From Ptiloglossa arizonensis (lineage: Eukaryota > Arthropoda > Insecta > Hymenoptera > Colletidae), in the NCBI RefSeq assembly GCF_051014685.1, contig NW_027478880.1, forward strand, positions 1 to 64,000: a DNA stretch of 64,000 bases, read 5' to 3'. A model generated the notes under the pieces. That model did not search any database. It was not told the origin of the DNA and saw nothing but the letters and a program-made list of their open reading frames with translations. The position numbers were made by a program, and so were the translations under genes. Shown piece by piece: positions 1-11,679 of this stretch; the first letter of the stretch is position 1; each line of letters begins with the position of its first letter.

Positions 1-177
1 CCGCTGTAATCGGGCGAGTTTCTACTTTCAGACGCAACAGGAATTTTTGAGTTAGGTCAATCCGTTCGCGAGATATGGGAGTTTGACGCTAAGAAATGGT
101 TGAGGAGACATCAAATTTTTCGCAATTCTGCTGCTCCAAACGCTTAACCAGAATGGCCTAGGGAAAAAATACACATA
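1..177 (+). repeat. Reference satellite monomer
   Basis: This first complete monomer is used as the coordinate frame. It has 77 G+C of 177 by hand count (about 43.5%). CpG sites start at 2, 11, 15, 33, 63, 67, 69, 87, 121 and 131. A/T tracts lie at about 42-48, 113-120 and 164-170. The conserved core with the CENP-B-box-like motif is at 64-80. TCGCGA (66-71) and CCTAGG (157-162) are short palindromes kept in most copies, so cutting at either should give a 177-bp ladder. The most variable sites are around 4-5 (CTG/TTG), 31-41, 49-56, 85-90, 104-113, 121-129 and 137-165. I see no convincing internal subrepeat, so the monomer does not look like a dimer of a shorter unit. Confidence 0.95.
64..80 (+). 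other. CENP-B-box-like core, common form (one mismatch)
   Basis: The sequence GTTCGCGAGATATGGGA aligns without gaps to the minimal mammalian CENP-B box NTTCGNNNNANNCGGGN. TTCG, the single A and GGG all match, and the only difference is T in place of C before GGG. That difference is what deamination of the CpG in CGGG would give. The same 17 bp recurs in most monomers. Frequent variants (TTCGAGAG, TTCGCCAG, GAGACATGGG) change only unconstrained positions. Binding by CENP-B is established in mammals; whether this organism has such a protein is unknown. A chance or convergent resemblance is possible. Confidence 0.5.
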
Positions 178-284
178 CCGCTGTAATCGGGCGAGTTTCT
201 ACTTTCAGACGCAACAGGAATTTTTGAGTTAGGTCAATCCGTTCGCGAGATATGGGAGTTTGAAGCCAAGGAATGGTTGAGAAG

Positions 285-300
285 GCGAAAAATTTTTCGC
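285..300 (+). repeat. Perfect 16-bp palindrome in the A/T tract (example copy)
   Basis: GCGAAAAATTTTTCGC is its own reverse complement. It occurs in monomer subtypes reading AAGGCGAAAAATTTTTCGC, which are frequent in the first 24 kb and rare further right. In other subtypes (AAGGCAAAAAATTTTTCGC, AGACAACAAATTTTTCGC, AGGAGACATCAAATTTTTCGC) the left arm is altered and only a short core remains symmetric. It could mark a bent or dyad protein site, but no function is shown. Confidence 0.7.
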
Positions 301-354
301 AATTCTGCTGCTCCAAACGCTTAACAAGAATGGCCTAGGGTAAAAATACACATA

Positions 355-2480
355 CCGCTGTAATCGGGCGAGTTTTCTACTTTCAGACGCAACAGGAATT
401 TTTGAGTTAGGTCAATCCGTTCGCGAGATATGGGAGATTGAAGCCAAGGAATGGTTGAGAAGGCAAAAAATTTTTCGCAATTCAGCTGCTCCAAACGCTT
501 AACCAGAATGGCCTAGGGAAAAAATACACAAACCGCTGTAATCGGGCGAGTTTCTACTTTCAGATGCAGTAGGAATTTTTGGGTTATGTCAATCCGTTCG
601 CGAGATATGGGAGTTTGAAGCCAAGAAATGGTTGAGAAGGCAAAAAATTTTTCGCAATTCTGCTGCTCCAAACGCTTAACAAGAATGGCCTAGGGAAAAA
701 ATACACATACCGTTGTAATTGGGCGAGTTTCTACTTTCAGACGCTACAGGAATTTTTGGGTTAGGTCAATCCGTTCGCGAGATATGGGAGTTTGACGCTA
801 AGAAATGGTTGAGAGACAACAAATTTTTCGCAATTCTGCTGCTCCAAACGCTTAACCAGAATGGCCTAGGGAAAAAATACACATACCGTTGTAATCGGGC
901 GAGTTTCTACTTTCAGATGCAGTAGGAATTTTTGGGTTAGGTCAATCCGTTCGCGAGATATGGGAGTTTGACACCAAGGAATGGTTGAGAAGGCGAAAAA
1001 TTTTTCGCAATTCTGCTGCTCCAAACGCTTAACAAGAATGGCCTAGGGTAAAAATACACATTCCGCTGTAATCGGGTCAGTTTCTACTTTCAGACGCAAC
1101 AGGAATTTTTGAGTTAGGTCAATCCGTTCGCGAGATATGGGAGTTTGAAGCGAAGGAATGGTTGAGAAGGCAAAAAATTTTTCGCAATTCTGCTGCTCCA
1201 AACGCTTAACCAGAATGGCCTAGGGAAAAAATACACATACCGTTGTAATCGGGCGAGTTTCTACTTTCAGATGCAACAGGAATTTTTGGGTTAGGTCAAT
1301 CGGTTCGGGAGATATGGGAGTTTGACGCTAAGAAATGGTTGAGGAGACATCAAATTTTTCGCAATTCTGCTGCTCCAAACGCTTAACCAGAATGGCCTAG
1401 GGAAAAAATACACATACCGCTGTAATCGGGCGAGTTTCTACTTTCAGACGCAACAGGAATTTTTGAGTTAGGTCAATCCGTTCGCGAGATATGGGAGTTT
1501 GAAGCCAAGGAATGGTTGAGAAGGCGAAAAATTTTTCGCAATTCTGCTGCTCCAAACGCTTAACAAGAATGGCCTAGGGTAAAAATACACACACCGCTGT
1601 AATCGGGCGAGTTTCTGCTTTCAGACGCAACAGGAATTTTTGAGTTAGGTCAATCCGTTCGCGAGATATGGGAGTTTGAAGCCAAGGAATGGTTGAGAAG
1701 GCAAAAAATTTTTCGCAATTCAGCTGCTCCAAACGCTTAACCAGAATGGCCTAGGGAAAAAATACACATACCGCTGTAATCGGCGAGTTTCTACTTTCAG
1801 ATGCAATAGGAATTTTTGGGTTAGGTCAATCCGTTAGCCAGATATGTTGAGTTTGAAGCCAAGAATTGGTTGAGAAAGCAAAAAATTTTTCGCAATTCAG
1901 CTGCTCCAAACGCTCAACCAGAATGGCCTAGGGAAAAAATACACATACCGCTGTAATCGGGCGAGTTTCTACTTTCAGATGCAATAGGAATTTTTGGGTT
2001 AGGTCAATCCGTTCGCGAGACATGGGAGTTTGAAGCCAAGGAATTGTTGAGAAGGCAAAAAATTTTTCGCAATTCTGCTGCTCCAAAACGCTTAACCAGA
2101 ATGGCCTAGGGAAAAAATACACATACCGCTGTAATCGGGCGAGTTTCTACTTTCAGACGCAACAGGAATTTTTGAGTTAGGTCCAATCCGTTCGCGAGAT
2201 ATGGGAGTTTGACAGCAAGGAATGGTTGAGAAGGCGAAAAATTTTTCGCAATTCTGCTGCTCCAAACGCTTAACAAGATTGGCCTAGGGTAAAAATACAC
2301 ATACCGCTGTAATCGGGCGAGTTTCTACTTTCAGACGCAACAGGAATTTTTGGGTTAGGTCAATCCGTTCGCGAGATGTGGGAGTTTGACGCTAAGAAAT
2401 GTTTGAGGAGACATCAAATTTTTCGCAATTCTGCTGCTCCAAACGCTTAACCATAATGGCCTAGGGAAAAAATACACATA
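355..2480 (+). repeat. Region 1 12-monomer higher-order repeat, copy 1
   Basis: Twelve monomers starting at 355, 533, 710, 886, 1063, 1240, 1417, 1594, 1771, 1948, 2126 and 2304 carry an ordered set of diagnostic variants. In order these include TTCAG with ACACAAA; GCAGTAGG; TAATTGGG with GCTACAGG; GACACCAAGG; GGTCAG with GAAGCGAAGG; GGTTCGGGAG; ACACACA; CTGCTTTCAG; GAAAGC with GCTCAACC; GAGACATGGG; GACAGCAAGG with AAGATTGG; and GAGATGTGGG with AAATGTTTG and CCATAATGG. The same order recurs in the next unit. Private changes here are small indels at about 372 (extra T, monomer 178 bp), 814, 2090 and 2182. Confidence 0.9.
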
Positions 2481-4604
2481 CCGCTGTAATCGGGCGAGTT
2501 TCTACTTTCAGACGCAACAGGAATTTTTGAGTTAGGTCAATCCGTTCGCGAGATATGGGAGTTTGAAGCCAAGGAATGGTTGAGAAGGCAAAAAATTTTT
2601 CGCAATTCAGCTGCTCCAAACGCTTAACCAGAATGGCCTAGGGAAAAAATACACAAACCGCTGTAATCGGGCGAGTTTCTACTTTCAGATGCAGTAGGAA
2701 TTTTTGGGTTAGGTCAATCCGTTCGCGAGATATGGGAGTTTGAAGCCAAGAAATGGTTGAGAAGGCAAAAAATTTTTCGCAATTCTGCTGCTCCAAACGC
2801 TTAACAAGAATGGCCTAGGGAAAAAATACACATACCGTTGTAATTGGGCGAGTTTCTACTTTCAGACGCTACAGGAATTTTTGGGTTAGGTCAATCCGTT
2901 CGCGAGATATGGGAGTTTGACGCTAAGAAATGGTTGAGAGGACAACAAATTTTTCGCAATTCTGCTGCTCCAAACGCTTAACCAGAATGGCCTAGGGAAA
3001 AAATACACATACCGTTGTAATCGGGCGAGTTTCTACTTTCAGATGCAGTAGGAATTTTTGGGTTAGGTCAATCCGTTCGCGAGATATGGGAGTTTGACAC
3101 CAAGGAATGGTTGAGAAGGCGAAAAATTTTTCGCAATTCTGCTGCTCCAAACGCTTAACAAGAATGGCCTAGGGTAAAAATACACATTCCGCTGTAATCG
3201 GGTCAGTTTCTACTTTCAGACGCAACAGGAATTTTTGAGTTAGGTCAATCCGTTCGCGAGATATGGGAGTTTGAAGCGAAGGAATGGTTGAGAAGGCAAA
3301 AAATTTTTCGCAATTCTGCTGCTCCAAACGCTTAACCAGAATGGCCTAGGGAAAAAATACACATACCGTTGTAATCGGGCGAGTTTCTACTTTCAGATGC
3401 AACAGGAATTTTTGGGTTAGGTCAATCGGTTCGGGAGATATGGGAGTTTGACGCTAAGAAATGGTTGAGGAGACATCAAATTTTTCGCAATTCTGCTGCT
3501 CCAAACGCTTAACCAGAATGGCCTAGGGAAAAAATACACATACCGCTGTAATCGGGCGAGTTTCTACTTTCAGACGCAACAGGAATTTTTGAGTTAGGTC
3601 AATCCGTTCGCGAGATATGGGAGTTTGAAGCCAAGGAATGGTTGAGAAGGCGAAAAATTTTTCGCAATTCTGCTGCTCCAAACGCTTAACAAGAATGGCC
3701 TAGGGTAAAAATACACACACCGCTGTAATCGGGCGAGTTTCTGCTTTCAGACGCAACAGGAATTTTTGAGTTAGGTCAATCCGTTCGCGAGATATGGGAG
3801 TTTGAAGCCAAGGAATGGTTGAGAAGGCAAAAAATTTTTCGCAATTCAGCTGCTCCAAACGCTTAACCAGAATGGCCTAGGGAAAAAATACACATACCGC
3901 TGTAATCGGGCGAGTTTCTACTTTCAGATGCAATAGGAATTTTTGGGTTAGGTCAATCCGTTCGCCAGATATGGGAGTTTGAAGCCAAGAATTGGTTGAG
4001 AAAGCAAAAAATTTTTCGCAATTCAGCTGCTCCAAACGCTCAACCAGAATGGCCTAGGGAAAAAATACACATACCGCTGTAATCGGGCGAGTTTCTACTT
4101 TCAGATGCAATAGGAATTTTTGGGTTAGGTCAATCCGTTCGCGAGACATGGGAGTTTGAAGCCAAGGAATTGTTGAGAAGGCAAAAAATTTTTCGCAATT
4201 CTGCTGCTCCAAACGCTTAACCAGAATGGCCTAGGGAAAAAATACACATACCGCTGTAATCGGGCGAGTTTCTACTTTCAGACGCAACAGGAATTTTTGA
4301 GTTAGGTCAATCCGTTCGCGAGATATGGGAGTTTGACAGCAAGGAATGGTTGAGAAGGCGAAAAATTTTTCGCAATTCTGCTGCTCCAAACGCTTAACAA
4401 GATTGGCCTAGGGTAAAAATACACATACCGCTGTAATCGGGCGAGTTTCTACTTTCAGACGCAACAGGAATTTTTGGGTTAGGTCAATCCGTTCGCGAGA
4501 TGTGGGAGTTTGACGCTAAGAAATGTTTGAGGAGACATCAAATTTTTCGCAATTCTGCTGCTCCAAACGCTTAACCATAATGGCCTAGGGAAAAAATACA
4601 CATA
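2481..4604 (+). repeat. Region 1 12-monomer higher-order repeat, copy 2
   Basis: The twelve diagnostic monomers of the preceding unit repeat in the same order over 2124 bp, exactly 12 x 177. The private indels of the first copy are absent, while shared oddities (GAGATGTGGG, CCATAATGG, GGTTCGGGAG) are kept. This shows the unit, and not single monomers, is what was copied. Confidence 0.92.
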
Positions 4605-6905
4605 CCGCTGTAATCGGGCGAGTTTCTACTTTCAGACGCAACAGGAATTTTTGAGTTAGGTCAATCCGTTCGCGAGATATGGGAGTTTGAAGCCAAGGAA
4701 TGGTTGAGAAGGCGAAAAATTTTTCGCAATTCTGCTGCTCCAAACGCTTAACAAGAATGGCCTAGGGTAAAAATACACATACCGCTGTAATCGGGCGAGT
4801 TTCTACTTTCAGACGCAACAGGAATTTTTGAGTTAGGTCAATCCGTTCGCGAGATATGGGAGTTTGAAGCCAAGGAATGGTTGAGAAGGCAAAAAATTTT
4901 TCGCAATTCTGCTGCTCCAAACGATTAACCAGAATGGCCTAGGGGAAAAATACACATACCGCTGTAATCGGGCGAGTTTCTACTTTCAGATGCAATAGGA
5001 ATTTTTGGGTTAGGTCAATCCGTTCGCGAGACATGGGAGTTTGAAGCCAAGAATTGGTTGAGAAAGCAAAAAATTTTTCGCAATTCAGCTGCTCCAAACG
5101 CTTAACCAGAATGGCCTAGGGAAAAAATACACATACTGCTGTAATCGGGCGAGTTTCTACTTTCAGATGCAATAGGAATTTTTGGGTTAGGTCAATCCGT
5201 TCGCGAGACATGGGAGTTTGAAGCCAAGGAATTGTTGAGAAGGCAAAAAATTTTTCGCAATTCTGCTGCTCCAAACGCTTAACCAGAATGGCCTAGGGAA
5301 AAAATACACATACCGCTGTAATCGGGCGAGTTTCTACTTTCAGACGCAACAGGAATTTTTGAGTTAGGTCAATCCGTTCGCGAGATATGGGAGTTTGACA
5401 GCAAGGAATGGTTGAGAAGGCGAAAAATTTTTCGCAATTCTGCTGCTCCAAACGCTTAACAAGAATGGCCTAGGGTAAAAATACACATACCGCTGTAATC
5501 GGGCGAGTTTCTACTTTCAGACGCAACAGGAATTTTTGGGTTAGGTCAATCCGTTCGCGAGATATGGGAGTTTGAAGCCAAGGAATGGTTGAGAAGGCAA
5601 AATATTTTTCGCAATTCTGCTGCTTCAAACGCTTAACCAGAATGGCCTAGGGAAAAAATACACATACCGTTGTAATCGGGCGAGTTTCTACTTTCAGATG
5701 CAACAGGAATTTTTGGGTTAGGTCAATCCGTTCGCGAGATATGGGAGTTTGACGCTAAGAAATGGTTGAGAAGACAACAAATTTTTCGCAATTCTGCTGC
5801 TCCAAACGATTAACCAGAATGGCCTAGGGGAAAAATACACATACCGTTGTAATCGGGCGAGATTCTACTTTCAGATGCAATAGGAATTTTTGGGTTAGGT
5901 CAATCCGTTCGCGAGATATGGGAGTTTGAAGCCAAGAAATGGTTGAGAAGGCAAAAAATTTTTCGCAATTCTGCTGCTCCAAACGCTTAACCAGAATGGC
6001 CTAGGGAAAAAATACACATACCGCTGTTATCGGGTGCGTTTCTACTTTCAGATACAATAGGAATTTTTGGGTTAGGTCAATCCGTTCGCGGGATATGGGA
6101 GTTTGAAGCCAAGAATTGGTTGAGAAAGCAAAAAATTTTTCGCAATTCAGCTGCTCCAAACGCTTAACCAGAATGGCCTAGGGAAAAAATACACATACCG
6201 CTGTAATCGGGCGAGTTTCTACTTTCAGATGCAATAGGAATTTTTGGGTTAGGTCAATCCGTTCGCGAGACATGGGAGTTTGAAGCCAAGGAATTGTTGA
6301 GAAGGCAAAAAATTTTTCGCAATTCTGCTGCTCCAAACGCTTAACCAGAATGGCCTAGGGAAAAAATACACATACCGCTGTAATCGGGCGAGTTTCTACT
6401 TTCAGACGCAACAGGAATTTTTGAGTTAGGTCAATCCGTTCGCGAGATATGGGAGTTTGACAGCAAGGAATGGTTGAGAAGGCGAAAAATTTTTCGCAAT
6501 TCTGCTGCTCCAAACGCTTAACAAGAATGGCCTAGGGTAAAAATACACATACCGCTGTAATCGGGCGAGTTTCTACTTTCAGACGCAACAGGAATTTTTG
6601 GGTTAGGTCAATCCGTTCGCGAGATATGGGAGTTTGACGCTAAGAAATGGTTGAGGAGACATCAAATTTTTCGCAATTCTGCTGCTCCAAACGCTTAACC
6701 AGAATGGCCTAGGGAAAAAATACACATACCGCTGTAATCGGGCGAGTTTCTACTTTCAGACGCAACAGGAATTTTTGAGTTAGGTCAATCCGTTCGCGAG
6801 ATATGGGAGTTTGAAGCCAAGGAATGGTTGAGAAGGCGAAAAATTTTTCGCAATTCTGCTGCTCCAAACGCTTAACAAGAATGGCCTAGGGTAAAAATAC
6901 ACATA
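4605..6905 (+). repeat. Rearranged 13-monomer block between region 1 repeats
   Basis: This spans 2301 bp (13 x 177) but does not follow the order of the flanking units. It holds two similar runs of GAAAGC, GAGACATGGG and GACAGCAAGG monomers, starting near 4959 and 6019, about six monomers apart. In between are types not present in copies 1 and 2, such as AGAAGACAAC after GACGCTAAG near 5750. It looks like a product of partial internal duplication. Confidence 0.75.
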
Positions 6906-9206
6906 CCGCTGTAATCGGGCGAGTTTCTACTTTCAGACGCAACAGGAATTTTTGAGTTAGGTCAATCCGTTTGCGAGATATGGGAGTTTGAAGCCAAGGA
7001 ATGGTTGAGAAGGCAAAAAATTTTTCGCAATTCAGCTGCTCCAAACGCTTAACCAGAATGGCCTAGGGAAAAAATACACAAACCGCTGTAATCGGGCGAG
7101 TTTCTACTTTCAGATGCAGTAGGAATTTTTGGGTTAGGTCAATCCGTTCGCGAGATATGGGAGTTTGAAGCCAAGAAATGGTTGAGAAGGCAAAAAATTT
7201 TTCGCAATTCTGCTGCTCCAAACGCTTAACAAGAATGGCCTAGGGAAAAAATACACATACCGTTGTAATTGGGCGAGTTTCTACTTTCAGACGCTACAGG
7301 AATTTTTGGGTTAGGTCAATCCGTTCGCGAGATATGGGAGTTTGACGCTAAGAAATGGTTGAGAGGACAACAAATTTTTCGCAATTCTGCTGCTCCAAAC
7401 GCTTAACCAGAATGGCCTAGGGAAAAAATACACATACCGTTGTAATCGGGCGAGTTTCTACTTTCAGATGCAGTAGGAATTTTTGGGTTAGGTCAATCCG
7501 TTCGCGAGATATGGGAGTTTGACACCAAGGAATGGTTGAGAAGGCGAAAAATTTTTCGCAATTCTGCTGCTCCAAACGCTTAACAAGAATGGCCTAGGGT
7601 AAAAATACACATTCCGCTGTAATCGGGCCAGTTTCTACTTTCAGACGCAACAGGAATTTTTGAGTTAGGTCAATCCGTTCGCGAGATATGGGAGTTTGAA
7701 GCGAAGGAATGGTTGAGAAGGCAAAAAATTTTTCGCAATTCTGCTGCTCCAAACGCTTAACCAGAATGGCCTAGGGAAAAAATACACATACCGTTGTAAT
7801 CGGGCGAGTTTCTACTTTCAGATGCAACAGGAATTTTTGGGTTAGGTCAATCGGTTCGGGAGATATGGGAGTTTGACGCTAAGAAATGGTTGAGGAGATA
7901 TCAAATTTTTCGCAATTCTGCTGCTCCAAACGCTTAACCAGAATGGCCTAGGGAAAAAATACACATACCGCTGTAATCGGGCGAGTTTCTACTTTCAGAC
8001 GCAACAGGAATTTTTGAGTTAGGTCAATCCGTTCGCGAGATATGGGAGTTTGAAGCCAAGGAATGGTTGAGAAGGCGAAAAATTTTTCGCAATTCTGCTG
8101 CTCCAAACGCTTAACAAGAATGGCCTAGGGTAAAAATACACACACCGCTGTAATCGGGCGAGTTTCTGCTTTCAGACGCAACAGGAATTTTTGAGTTAGG
8201 TCAATCCGTTCGCGAGATATGGGAGTTTGAAGCCAAGGAATGGTTGTGAAGGCAAAAAATTTTTCGCAATTCAGCTGCTCCAAACGCTTAACCAGAATGG
8301 CCTAGGGAAAAAATACACATACCGTTGTAATCGGGCGAGTTTCTACTTTCAGATGCAATAGGAATTTTTGGGTTAGGTCAATCCGTTCGCCAGATATGGG
8401 AGTTTGAAGCCAAGAATTGGTTGAGAAAGCAAAAAATTTTTCGCAATTCAGCTGCTCCAAACGCTCAACCAGAATGGCCTAGGGAAAAAATACACATACC
8501 GCTGTAATCGGGCGAGTTTCTACTTTCAGATGCAATAGGAATTTTTGGGTTAGGTCAATCCGTTCGCGAGACATGGGAGTTTGAAGCCAAGGAATTGTTG
8601 AGAAGGCAAAAAATTTTTCGCAATTCTGCTGCTCCAAACGCTTAACCAGAATGGCCTAGGGAAAAAATACACATACCGCTGTAATCGGGCGAGTTTCTAC
8701 TTTCAGACGCAACAGGAATTTTTGAGTTAGGTCAATCCGTTCGCGAGATATGGGAGTTTGACAGCAAGGAATGGTTGAGAAGGCGAAAAATTTTTCGCAA
8801 TTCTGCTGCTCCAAACGCTTAACAAGATTGGCCTAGGGTAAAAATACACATACCGCTGTAATCGGGCGAGTTTCTACTTTCAGACGCAACAGGAATTTTT
8901 GGGTTAGGTCAATCCGTTCGCGAGATATGGGAGTTTGACGCTAAGAAATGTTTGAGGAGACATCAAATTTTTCGCAATTCTGCTGCTCCAAACGCTTAAC
9001 CATAATGGCCTAGGGAAAAAATACACATACCGCTGTAATCGGGCGAGTTTCTACTTTCAGACGCAACAGGAATTTTTGAGTTAGGTCAATCCGTTCGCGA
9101 GATATGGGAGTTTGAAGCCAAGGAATGGTTGAGAAGGCGAAAAATTTTTCGCAATTCTGCTGCTCCAAACGCTTAACAAGAATGGCCTAGGGTAAAAATA
9201 CACATA
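6906..9206 (+). repeat. Region 1 13-monomer higher-order repeat, copy 3
   Basis: The twelve-type order seen from 355 onward returns here (starts at 6906, 7083, 7260, and so on to 8853). One additional monomer of the AAGGCGAAAAA / AACAAG / GGGTAAAAAT subtype follows at 9030-9206. The length is 2301 bp, 13 x 177. The next unit starts again at 9207 with the TTCAG / ACACAAA monomer. Comparison with the 12-mer units shows the higher-order repeat gains or loses whole monomers. Confidence 0.88.
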
Positions 9207-9560
9207 CCGCTGTAATCGGGCGAGTTTCTACTTTCAGACGCAACAGGAATTTTTGAGTTAGGTCAATCCGTTCGCGAGATATGGGAGTTTGAAGCCAAGG
9301 AATGGTTGAGAAGGCAAAAAATTTTTCGCAATTCAGCTGCTCCAAACGCTTAACCAGAATGGCCTAGGGAAAAAATACACAAACCGCTGTAATCGGGCGA
9401 GTTTCTACTTTCAGATGCAGTAGGAATTTTTGGGTTAGGTCAATCCGTTCGCGAGATATGGGAGTTTGAAGCCAAGAAATGGTTGAGAAGGCAAAAAATT
9501 TTTCGCAATTCTGCTGCTCCAAACGCTTAACAAGAATGGCCTAGGGAAAAAATACACATA

Positions 9561-10619
9561 CCGTTGTAATTGGGCGAGTTTCTACTTTCAGACGCTACAG
9601 GAATTTTTGGGTTAGGTCAATCCGTTCGCGAGATATGGGAGTTTGACGCTAAGAAATGGTTGAGAGGACAACAAATTTTTCGCAATTCTGCTGCTCCAAA
9701 CGCTTAACCAGAATGGCCTAGGGAAAAAATACACATACCGTTGTAATCGGGCGAGTTCTACTTTCAGATGCAGTAGGAATTTTTGGGTTAGGTCAATCCG
9801 TTCGCGAGATATGGGAGTTTGACACCAAGGAATGGTTGAGAAGGCGAAAAATTTTTGGCAATTCTGCTGCTCCAAACGCTTAACAAGAATGGCCTAGGGT
9901 AAAAATACACATACCGCTGTAATCGGGCGAGTTTCTACTTTCAGACGCAACAGGAATTTTTGAGTTAGGTCAATCCGTTCGCGAGATATGGGAGTTTGAA
10001 GCGAAGGAATGGTTGAGAAGGCGAAAAATTTTTCGCAATTCTGCTGCTCCAAACGCTTAACCAGAATGGCCTAGGGAAAAAATACACATACCGTTGTAAT
10101 CGGGCGAGTTTCTACTTTCAGATGCAACTGGAATTTGTGGGTTAGGTCAATCCGTTCGCGAGATATGGGAGTTTGACGCTAAGAAATGGTTGAGGAGACA
10201 TCAAATTTTTCGCAATTCTGCTGCTCCAAACGCTTAACCAGAATGGCCTAGGGAAAAAATACACATACCGCTGTAATCGGGCGAGTTTCTACTTTCAGAC
10301 GCAACAGGAATTTTTGAGTTATGTCAATCCGTTCGCGAGATATGGGAGTTTGAAGCCAAGAAATGGTTGAGAAGGCAAAAAATTTTTCGCAATTCTGCTG
10401 CTCCAAACGTTAACCAGAATGGCCTAGGGAAAAAATACACATACCGTTGTAATCGGGGGAGTTTCTACTTTCAGATGCAACAGGAATTTTTGGGTTAGGT
10501 CAATCCGTTCGCGAGATATGGGAGTTTGAAGCCAAGAAATGGTTGAGAAGGCAAAAAATTTTTCGCAATTCTGCTGCTCCAAACGTTAACCAGAATGGAC
10601 TAGGGAAAAAATACACATA
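9561..10619 (+). repeat. Six-monomer duplication, left copy
   Basis: Six monomers in the order TAATTGGG, GACACCAAGG (with TTTTTGGCAATTC), GAAGCGAAGG, GCAACTGGAATTTGTGGG, GAGTTATGTC and CGGGGGAG (with AATGGACTAGGG). The last two lack one base at AAACGTTAACC. The block is 1059 bp and is directly followed by a near-identical copy. The one difference I see is a missing T in GAGTTCTAC near 9757. Confidence 0.92.
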
Positions 10620-11679
10620 CCGTTGTAATTGGGCGAGTTTCTACTTTCAGACGCTACAGGAATTTTTGGGTTAGGTCAATCCGTTCGCGAGATATGGGAG
10701 TTTGACGCTAAGAAATGGTTGAGAGGACAACAAATTTTTCGCAATTCTGCTGCTCCAAACGCTTAACCAGAATGGCCTAGGGAAAAAATACACATACCGT
10801 TGTAATCGGGCGAGTTTCTACTTTCAGATGCAGTAGGAATTTTTGGGTTAGGTCAATCCGTTCGCGAGATATGGGAGTTTGACACCAAGGAATGGTTGAG
10901 AAGGCGAAAAATTTTTGGCAATTCTGCTGCTCCAAACGCTTAACAAGAATGGCCTAGGGTAAAAATACACATACCGCTGTAATCGGGCGAGTTTCTACTT
11001 TCAGACGCAACAGGAATTTTTGAGTTAGGTCAATCCGTTCGCGAGATATGGGAGTTTGAAGCGAAGGAATGGTTGAGAAGGCGAAAAATTTTTCGCAATT
11101 CTGCTGCTCCAAACGCTTAACCAGAATGGCCTAGGGAAAAAATACACATACCGTTGTAATCGGGCGAGTTTCTACTTTCAGATGCAACTGGAATTTGTGG
11201 GTTAGGTCAATCCGTTCGCGAGATATGGGAGTTTGACGCTAAGAAATGGTTGAGGAGACATCAAATTTTTCGCAATTCTGCTGCTCCAAACGCTTAACCA
11301 GAATGGCCTAGGGAAAAAATACACATACCGCTGTAATCGGGCGAGTTTCTACTTTCAGACGCAACAGGAATTTTTGAGTTATGTCAATCCGTTCGCGAGA
11401 TATGGGAGTTTGAAGCCAAGAAATGGTTGAGAAGGCAAAAAATTTTTCGCAATTCTGCTGCTCCAAACGTTAACCAGAATGGCCTAGGGAAAAAATACAC
11501 ATACCGTTGTAATCGGGGGAGTTTCTACTTTCAGATGCAACAGGAATTTTTGGGTTAGGTCAATCCGTTCGCGAGATATGGGAGTTTGAAGCCAAGAAAT
11601 GGTTGAGAAGGCAAAAAATTTTTCGCAATTCTGCTGCTCCAAACGTTAACCAGAATGGACTAGGGAAAAAATACACATA
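10620..11679 (+). repeat. Six-monomer duplication, right copy
   Basis: This is a direct copy of the preceding 1059-bp block and is 1060 bp long because it has the normal GAGTTTCTAC. It shares all its rare variants: TTTTTGGCAATTC, GCAACTGG, AATTTGTGGG, AAACGTTAACC and AATGGACTAGGG. The near-identity means a recent tandem duplication, or an assembly duplication. Confidence 0.92.

Noticed and set aside
98..111. tRNA A-box-like string TGGTTGAGAAGG in many monomers (seen in other copies at this position)
   Set aside because: It fits the degenerate A-box pattern, but no B box or tRNA-like fold follows at the expected distance. A chance match to a loose motif is the simpler reading, so no SINE or RNA polymerase III origin is claimed.
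42..170. Helically phased A-tracts causing intrinsic curvature
   Set aside because: Tract centres are about 72, 50 and 55 bp apart. These spacings are not clear multiples of the helical repeat, so phasing was not claimed.
285..300. Rho-independent terminator
   Set aside because: The symmetric A5T5 element has no loop and no following T-run, and the setting is eukaryotic satellite DNA with no genes.
719..925. Plus-strand open frame of 68 codons
   Set aside because: It lies wholly inside satellite monomers and exists only because a deletion (GAGAGACAAC for GAGAGGACAAC) shifts past a stop. The paralogous monomers at 2835 and 7260 do not keep it open.
1928..2300. Two overlapping minus-strand open frames of 64 codons
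   Set aside because: Both are satellite translation, extended by one-base insertions at about 2090 and 2182. There is no conserved protein feature, and the other copies of the same unit break them.
9612..9875. Minus-strand open frame of 87 codons, the longest in the window
   Set aside because: It depends on the single missing T near 9757. The near-identical block 1 kb downstream lacks this change and the frame.
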